A stretch of DNA of 64,000 nucleotides from Mangrovimonas futianensis. Lineage in GTDB: Bacteria; Bacteroidota; Bacteroidia; Flavobacteriales; Flavobacteriaceae. Shown here piece by piece: positions 52,582 through 61,100 of this stretch (positions are counted from its first letter, which is position 1; each line of letters begins with the position of its first letter). The translations under genes and the position numbers were made by a program. The stretch lies in NCBI RefSeq assembly GCF_021245805.1, contig NZ_JAJJNF010000005.1, positions 330,093 to 394,092 of the forward strand. Reading direction: 5' to 3'. Below the pieces are notes generated by a model that was not told the DNA's origin, made no database searches, and saw only the letters and a program-made list of their open reading frames with translations.

Positions 52582-55137
52582 ATGAAAACGCATTGGGTAG
52601 TCATAATGTTATTGATACTAAGTACTCTTTCAACTTTTGCACAAGAAGATGATGGGGTGGTGTCACTTGCATTTCCAGTGCGAAATTCTTTAACCTTTAA
52701 TCAATACACGGTAAACCCTACTTTTAGTTTTGTAAGACAACAATACAAATACATTAGCTTTTATAACAAACGTCAATGGGTGTCTTTTGAGGATGCTCCT
52801 CTCACCTATCTTGGTAGCTATTCCGGTAGATTCAGAGAAAATATCGGACTTGGAGTTGGCGTGTTTCAACAAAATTATGGAGTCCTAACAACTTTTGGAG
52901 GCGTTCTAAACTTTGCTTACAATGCTAGAATGAGTGCAGACAACAATTTAACATTTGGTTTAAATGTTGGTGCCTACCAAAGTGGACTTAACAGCGGAAA
53001 AGTTGTTAGTAACTTTCCAGACCCTTCTTTAGATAATATTCCTTCAAACTTTTTAGTAAGTGTTACGCCAGGGATTAATTATGGTACTGCCTTTTTAGAT
53101 TTTGGAGTCGCTCTAAACAACCTTGTTCTTTATAATGTGAATACATCTGAAATGATTAAAAACAATCCAGATCAAAGTATTTTAGCACATATAATGTATA
53201 CAGGTTATATGGATACCAGAGGATTTTTTGACCAAACAAAATTCTCGGGAATTATTAAATCAGAATTTAGAGAAGATCAAACCATTCTATCGGGAACTGC
53301 CATGTTAACAGTTCCAGCGGGTATATGGGGACAAATAGGTTACAATACATTATATGGTGTTCACGGTGGTTTAGGTTTAAACATAACTAATAATATCCTA
53401 ATAGAATATAACTACGAAAAATCAATGGGAGATTATTCCGAATTTGGTTCCTCCCATGCCATCACCTTAGCTTATAAATTTGAAAATAAGGAACGCTACG
53501 ATTACAGTCGTGAAGACCGTGTAAGCGCTCTTATCTCTACCGATAAGAAAAGAAAACCAGCTACCAAATCAAACAAACCTAGAAAAAAACCAACAACAGC
53601 AGTTGTTACTACGGGTGCTGAAGCCAAAGCTAAAGCCGATGAAGAAGCCAAGTTAGCTGCAGAGGCACTAGCAAAAGCTGAAGCCGAAGAACAAGCCAGA
53701 TTAGCTGCAGAGGCACTGGCAAAAGCTGAAGCCGAAGAACAAGCCAGATTGGCTGCAGAAGCTCAAGCCGAAGAACAAGCCAGATTGGCTGCAGAAGCCC
53801 AAGCTCAAGCTGAAGCTGAAGAACAAGCCAGATTGGCTGCAGAAGCCCAAGCTCAAGCTGAAGCCGAAGAACAAGCCAGATTAGCGGCAGAAGCCCAAGC
53901 TCAAGCTCAAGCTGAAGAACAAGCCAGATTAGCGGCAGAAGCCCAAGCTCAAGCTCAAGCTGAAGAACAAGCCAGATTAGCCGCAGAGGCTCAAGCCCAG
54001 GCTGAAGCTGAAGAACAAGCGAGATTAGCAGCAGAAGCCCAAGCTCAAGCTCAAGCTGAAGAACAAGCTAGATTAGCTGCAGAAGCCCTAGCTCAAGCTC
54101 AAGCCGAAGAACAAGCGAGATTAGCTGCAGAGGCTCAAGCCCAAGCTGAAGCTGAAGAACAAGCCAGATTAGCTGCAGAAGCCCTAGCTCAAGCTGAAGC
54201 TGAAGAACAAGCCAGATTAGCTGCAGAAGCTCAAAATGAGAAGGAATTAACTCCTCCAGCTATTAATCATCAGTTAGGTGATGCCATGGAAGCAGCAAGG
54301 AAAAACACAGAAGCTTCTAAGAAAGAACAGGACGAATTATTGAATAAACTACGTGAGGCAGTAGCAGTTAAAGATCAAGATCTTAAAGACTTAAAGCGTG
54401 AGAATGATTTAAGTGAGCAAGGAATTTATCAAGATCCTAAACCATTTAAGAGTGCTACTGAGGAAAACAGAAAAATTGAAGGAATTAAAGCTGATTTGAA
54501 TAGACAAATAACAGCCAGAAATGAGGAAATTAGAAGATTAGAAACCTTATACGATCAAATTCAAGAAACGGATACAATTCAACTTGATGAAATGGTCTTA
54601 TTTTATAAAAAAGAAATCAAAAAATTAAAATCTGAGCAAATGGTTGCTGTACAAGCCAAAGCAGATCTAGAATCCCAATTGGAAACCATTAAAATTGCTA
54701 CAGACTATGAGAAAAAACGACGAATTAAAAGAGCTGTTTATAATAATGATGAAGATAGATACCAACAAGACAGAGCAGCCTTGAAGAGAATAAGAGAAAA
54801 TACAGCAATGAGTGATTCTGAGTTAAAACCTGAAGATTTGGATTTTGGTGAGGAAAGAAGCTCAAACATTCAAATACTCAAAAATATTAAAGGAGTTGAT
54901 AATGGATACTACGCTATTCTAGCAGTTCATGACGATGTAGCAAAACGTGATGAGTTCTTAAGAAAAGTGGTAGCCTACGGAAGAGATGATATTGATTTCT
55001 TCTTTGATGTCAACACTAATAAATATTATATCTATTATCAAAAGTTTGATGATATTCAATCTGCAAATAAAGCAGTAAGTTCAAAAGGTAGCCAACCCTA
55101 TAATAATAAAATATCGCTAGTGAAAATAGAAAATTAA
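52582..55137 (+). CDS. sprD: SprD-like PorP/SprF-family protein with Ala/Glu/Gln repeat
   Basis: An 851-residue exported protein (signal peptide MKTHWVVIMLLILSTLSTFAQ). Residues ~25-310 are a PorP/SprF-type beta-barrel, as in proteins that hold T9SS substrates at the cell surface. Residues ~354-551 are thirteen copies of EEQARLAAEA-type helices (TolA-like), followed by coiled-coil and a compact C-terminal domain with GYYAILAVHDDVAKRDEF and KYYIYYQKFDDIQSANKA that looks SPOR-like. In F. johnsoniae SprD assists SprB assembly and gliding. It sits between sprC and sprB. The name is by order and architecture. Confidence 0.82.
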   Translation: MKTHWVVIMLLILSTLSTFAQEDDGVVSLAFPVRNSLTFNQYTVNPTFSFVRQQYKYISFYNKRQWVSFEDAPLTYLGSYSGRFRENIGLGVGVFQQNYGVLTTFGGVLNFAYNARMSADNNLTFGLNVGAYQSGLNSGKVVSNFPDPSLDNIPSNFLVSVTPGINYGTAFLDFGVALNNLVLYNVNTSEMIKNNPDQSILAHIMYTGYMDTRGFFDQTKFSGIIKSEFREDQTILSGTAMLTVPAGIWGQIGYNTLYGVHGGLGLNITNNILIEYNYEKSMGDYSEFGSSHAITLAYKFENKERYDYSREDRVSALISTDKKRKPATKSNKPRKKPTTAVVTTGAEAKAKADEEAKLAAEALAKAEAEEQARLAAEALAKAEAEEQARLAAEAQAEEQARLAAEAQAQAEAEEQARLAAEAQAQAEAEEQARLAAEAQAQAQAEEQARLAAEAQAQAQAEEQARLAAEAQAQAEAEEQARLAAEAQAQAQAEEQARLAAEALAQAQAEEQARLAAEAQAQAEAEEQARLAAEALAQAEAEEQARLAAEAQNEKELTPPAINHQLGDAMEAARKNTEASKKEQDELLNKLREAVAVKDQDLKDLKRENDLSEQGIYQDPKPFKSATEENRKIEGIKADLNRQITARNEEIRRLETLYDQIQETDTIQLDEMVLFYKKEIKKLKSEQMVAVQAKADLESQLETIKIATDYEKKRRIKRAVYNNDEDRYQQDRAALKRIRENTAMSDSELKPEDLDFGEERSSNIQILKNIKGVDNGYYAILAVHDDVAKRDEFLRKVVAYGRDDIDFFFDVNTNKYYIYYQKFDDIQSANKAVSSKGSQPYNNKISLVKIEN
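53641..54234 (+). repeat. In-frame tandem repeat in sprD (13 units)
   Basis: Units of about 48 bases encode EEQARLAAEAQAQAEA; one unit is shortened to 12 codons, and the first reads EEAKLAAEALAKAEA. Neighbouring units are nearly identical in DNA. The tract can gain or lose units by recombination or slippage without a frameshift. Confidence 0.9.
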
Positions 55138-55154
55138 TGTAACCCCCATTTCTC

Positions 55155-55178
55155 ACTTTTCAACGCCCCTTGAAAAGT
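55155..55178 (+). promoter_or_regulatory. Intercistronic hairpin between sprD and sprB
   Basis: ACTTTTCAA and TTGAAAAGT form a perfect 9-base stem with the 6-base loop CGCCCC. It contains the in-frame TTG at 55170, so that codon is unlikely to be the sprB start. There is no U tract. It may be an mRNA processing or stability element. Confidence 0.55.
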
Positions 55179-55199
55179 CAGAAACAAACAACGTTAACC

Positions 55200-58100
55200 A
55201 TGAAAAAGCCTACTTATTACAAACAGGTGCTATTCCCTCTCTTTGTGCTTTTCCTTTTCGCGAAAGGAATGGCCCAAACATATGAGCCTTTTACAATAAG
55301 GGAACAAATTGAAACCAAAGGTAGCATGCTGGTTATTGGAAATAACATTCTGGGTGTTGATAACCAACCCGGAAATAACAATTCCATAGATAACCAAGAT
55401 GTCGATATGCAATATATAGATATCGATTCTGATGCTTCAACCTTCAGTTCCAGTAGTGCAGATATCGTTTTACCCGTACATGAAGATGGCTCAGCTACAG
55501 AGTGTTACTCGGTTGCTTATGCCGGTTTATACTGGGGAGCTATGCTCCAAGCTGGAGATAGATCAAATATTCATACAGTTAAATTTAAAACACCGGGAAG
55601 CTCTACATATACAGACATAACAGGAGAACTCATCTACGATGCCATAGTGGAACCTATTATTTCCGAAGATGATGAACCAGGAAACACACCCTATGCTTGT
55701 TATGCTGATGTAACAGATCTTTTGAATTCGTTGACAGACATTGAAGGATCTTATACAGTTGCTAATGTCATTTCAAGTGAAGGATTTAATAATTCTACAG
55801 GATTATCGGCTGGTTGGACTTTGTTTGTAATTTATGAAGATCAAGCTTTACATATGAAATCCTTCACCACTTTTGATGGATTTAGCCATATCTATGATGA
55901 CCACTATGAAGAAATTCCTGTGTCAGGTTTTACAACACCTCCTGCAGGACATATCGATTTACAATTTGCCTATGCCGTTTTAGATGGCGACAAAACAAAA
56001 AGAGCTACAAAACTGGAAATCAACAATAAAGAGGTTACAACTCCTTTAAGATCAGCTAATAAGTTTTTTGGAGCGGTAATTGAAAATGATAATGGTGTAG
56101 TTCTTCCTCGAAATCCTTCTGGGACTAATACCCTAGGTTACGATACAGGATATTTAACTGTATTGAACTCTGAGCCAGAATACATTAACCATAGTGATAC
56201 GTCTGCTTCTTTTACTTTACAAGTTGCACAAGGACAAGCCGATCCATTATTTTCATTTTTTAGTGCCTTTGCCGTAGATATTATTTCACCAGAAATCACT
56301 TTAATTAAAACAGTCGAAGATGAATTTGGTACTGAAATCAACGGAGATAATGTGATTCTAGGTCAAAATTTATTTTACGAAATAACATACCAGAATACGG
56401 GTAATGAAGATGTAACAAACTTTACTATTACAGATGTTTTACCTGATAACATCATTTTTGATCCAGCTACAGATCTAGATTTAAGTAATGCAGGGGGTGC
56501 AACACTTCAATCTTATGATCCTGTGACAAATACCATTGTTTTCTCCATCCCAGATGAATCAGTAGAATTCGGTGACCCTGTATTTGTTATTCGTATTGCA
56601 GTTCAAGTAGTACCTAATTGTTATGATTTAAGTCAGGCATGCTCCAATGAAATTTCTAATCAAGCATTTGGAGATTATACAGGTGCTATAAGTGGTATTT
56701 CTGTAAGTGATGAAGGAAGTTATACAGAAGAAGAATGTTTTGGCGTTCCTCAGCCAACCAACTTTTTAGTGGACATTTCAAACTGTAACTTCGAAAGACA
56801 AGAAGTCCTTTGTGGGGACAGTGTCAATCTAGTTGCTGCTGATGGTTATGACACCTATTCTTGGTCTACAAGTCCTTCTGGCTCCCCAGTTATTGGTACG
56901 GGTCAAACATATACAGCCACTGAAACAGGAACTTATTATGTAACCAATACAACTGATGCTACTTGTTTATCAATTGAAGAAGTGATAACAGTGGTATTAT
57001 ACGGTGAAACCCAAACAAATCCCGTTATTCCTTATGCAGACGAAGTAGTCACCTGTCCAAACGATGGAAAACTTTTGCCAAATATTTTCTTATGTGGTGC
57101 CAATGATACCAGAGAAATTTTAACTGGAATTAGTGATGCCGCCTCAATTATTTGGGAACAGTTAGATGAGTCTAGTTGTGCTGCTGTAGAAAATGAAGAT
57201 TGCGCCAATGAAAATGACGCTTGTACCTGGAACCAAGTAGGAACAGGACCAAACTATACAGCAAATACGGCTGGTCAATTTAGACTTATTATTAACTATC
57301 CTGGAGGTTGTTATAGTATCTTCTACTTTAATGTTTACCAAAACTTATTAAATCCAACAGCTGTTGCTCAAGATATAATATGTGAAACTCCAGGGTCCAT
57401 TACTGTTAATGGTGTTCCAAGTGGATATGAATACAGTATTGATGGCGTAAACTATCAATCAAGTAATATGTTCACCGTGACATCACCAGGTTATTATACA
57501 ATCTACATTCAACAGGTAGGTGTGGAAACAAACCCTTGTATTTTTGAAACGCCAAGTGTTCACATTCAAGAAAGAGATTTTAATGTCACTTCCCAAATAA
57601 CGCAACCAGATTGTTATGGAGAATTTGGAAGTATTCATTTAGCAGTTAATAATGCCCTTCCTCAATATTATTTCAATGTTTATCAAGGAAGTACATTAAT
57701 AGATAACGTTGGACCAACCAATAATAGTGATTATAATTTCACATCATTAAATGCTGGTACATATACCGTAACTGCAAGTACAGATGATGGATGTTTTTAT
57801 ACAGAAGATATTGAAATCATTCAGCCTCCTCTATTAACCGCTACAGTTGCTTTAACACAACCTTTAACTTGTACTGAAGGAGAATTAACAGTTTATCCTG
57901 AAGGAGGAACGCCTCCATATTATTACTATGTAAATAGTACAACAGATTTTCAAACCTATCCAGAAATTACGGTAACGAGCCCTGGAACATATAACATTTT
58001 GGTTATCGATTCTAACAATTGTGAGGCAGAAACATCTATAGTGGTTGATGCTATTGAGGCTCCAGAATTCACAATCAATTCTACCGATATTGCTTGTGCT

Positions 58101-61100
58101 GGTAATGATACGGGTAGTATTACCATAGAAGTAACCAATGCTAATGGCAATACACTTCAATATAGCATCGATGGAGGCGACACATTCTTTGATGCACCTG
58201 TATTCAATAACCTTCCTGAAGGAAATTATGAAGTCGTAGTTCAATATTCCATAGAAGATTCTGTGTGTCTTACAGAGCCTCAAACTGTTATTATCTCAGC
58301 TAGTGAACCACTTACAGGTAGTTTAGAACTCACCTCTCCTTACACATGTAACGGTAGTGGGACCATTACAGTGACGGGTGTAACGGGTGGTACGCCTCCC
58401 TATTCATACAGTATCGACGGGACCAACTTCCAGTCCGGCAATACCTTTACGGGCCTTACGGCCGGAACCTACACCATCACCGTACAGGATGCCAGTGGAT
58501 GTTCCCTGGCCGTGGGAAGCATCACCATCGATGCCCTGGACCCTCCTACCGATATGGAGTTTGATATGACGGCCATTACCTGTCCTGCAAATTCATCCGA
58601 TGTGACCATTACAAGTGTCACCGGAGGAAGCGGCGAGCTGCAGTACCAGATCATAGCTCCTGCTTCGGCAGCTACCCCGTACCAGACATCCAATACGTTC
58701 CCAGACCTGGCTCCGGGAACCTACACCTTCCAGGTGATGGATGCCAATGAGTGTACATACAGCGAGACCATGACCATCGATCCCCTACCTACCATTTCCT
58801 TGAGCACCGTGCTTACCAAGGACCTGGACTGTACGGCCAACCCAGATGCCATCATTACGGGTACCATAACAGGTAGCTCAGCGCCCTACACCTATGCCGT
58901 GTCCATTAACGGTGGTGCCTTTACGGATCTTGGCGCAACGGGAACGACCTTTACCTATAGTGCATCTACAGCAGGGACCTACCAGTTCCAGATCACCGAT
59001 GCCAACGGTTGTACCGCTACCTCGCCAGAACATACCATCAACCCCATTACGCCTCCGGCCATCAGCCTGATAGCACAGACAGCCCCAATACTTTGTAACG
59101 GGGATACCAATGGCGCCATGGAGATCACCATTGATGATACCGTGGGAACCCCGCCATTTACAATCAACGTATTCAACGATACCACCGGAACCGATTACGG
59201 AACACAAACCTCCAGCTTGCCAGCCGGATCCTATACCGTGACCGTGACCGATGCCAACTCATGTACCGGTACCGATACATTTGTGATCGATCAGCCGGAC
59301 CCTATTGACGTGACCTATCATGCCGTGGACATTACATGTACAAGTACCGGAGTATCACAGGGATCTATTATTGTAGATGGTGTTACCGGTGGAACCGCTC
59401 CCTACAACTATTTCGTAACTGGTACCAACGGTTATGAAAACTCCGAGCTTAATGCCACGGGATCCACTTCCGTGAGCTTTGATGTGGTGGACTTCGGACT
59501 TTACCAGATCAACGTCATCGATGCCAACGGATGTTCCGTTCTGGTCCAGGACGTATTGGTAGCATCACCTCCTACCGATCTTGACATTACCGTAGCATCT
59601 ACCGTGGACTGTTCCACTGGTGGGACTGCCGTGGTAAGTGTGGGATCTACCCTAAGTAGTGCCGGACCTTTTTACTTCAGTATCTACCAGGGACCTATAT
59701 CAGAATATCCAAACCCTGCCGGGTCATGGATACCTGAAGATGCGCCCGGTAGCCAGTCGGCAACCTTTACGGGATTGACCCCAGGGGTAAGCTATACCTT
59801 TATTGTCTATGACGAATCGACCAACTGTAGCTACTTCGAGCCTGCTACGACTCCCATACCTACCAACTCATCCTTAACGGCCACGGCTGTTACGGCAAAC
59901 AACATTACGTGTTCCGGTAGTGACGATGGGAACGTAACCTTTACCATCAACAGTGTCTATGGTACTGGTATCGATATATCCTATGAGGTGTTCGATACCC
60001 TGTCACTGGAATCTACCGGTGTGACCGGTTCTGGATCTGTTCCTTCAAACGGGTCTACCACCATCACCGATCTGGGACCACTGCCTTTTGGCAACTACTA
60101 TGTCCTGATCACCGAGAATACCGGACCAAACGCAGGATGTAGCATTGTTACCATTCCTTTCAATATCACACAATCAGAGATCCCGTTGACCCTAACGGCC
60201 TCTGTGGACCAAAATGCCAACTGTAACCCCAATTCGGGGGTGATCAGTGCCATTGCACATGATGGAACGGCACCATACCTATACCAGATAACCACCACCC
60301 CTGCGGCCCCTGATGCTTCGGACAGTGCTTGGGCTTCCACCAGTACCTTTAACGTGGATGCCGGAACATATTACGTGCACACCATGGATGCCTATGGATG
60401 TATCGTTACCGTTCCTGTTGATATGATCTCTGATCCAGCCCCGATAGTCGATGCCGTGGCCACCAATCCGTGTACCGCTGCCGAAGGTGGGTTTGAAATT
60501 GAGGTCACCATGCCTACTGCGGGCGTAGCGCCATACAGTTTCAGTATCAACGGTGGGGCCTTCCAGACACAAAGTACGCCGTTTACCATTTCCAACCTAT
60601 ATTCTGGAACCCATACCGTGGAGGTACAGGATGCCAACGGCTGTGGAAACTTAGTGTCCGTGACCATCGAGGCGCCTCTAGGTATCACTCCTGAGGCTAC
60701 TGCCCTACCATCATGTAACGACGATGACGGTGTGATTACCGTAACCGGTACTGGAGGTTCTGGCAACTATACCTATACCATGAACCCCAACCCTGCTTCG
60801 GTCAATTTATCTGGAAATGTGTTTTCTGGAGTTCCTGCAGGAATGTATACCATCACCATTACCGATACCGATACAGGATGTTCTGAGGAAGTGGGCATCT
60901 CATTACCGGCCGCTACGCCTCCGTCATTTACGACCGTACCTACTGCCGTGACCTGTTACGGGGACAGTTCAGGTGCATTTGACATCAATGTAAGCGGATA
61001 CTCGGGAAGCTATACCTATGAGGTATTCGATAACAACGGTGTCTCTGTGACCGGTGCAGTGGCAGCCAACACATCCACCAACCCGATAACGGTTACCGGA

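Noticed and set aside
53641..54234. sprD repeats as a CRISPR array
   Set aside because: Units are contiguous and coding, with no unique spacers and no cas genes nearby.
55170..55199. TTG start for sprB
   Set aside because: It is inside a perfect hairpin and would add ten polar residues ahead of the signal peptide.
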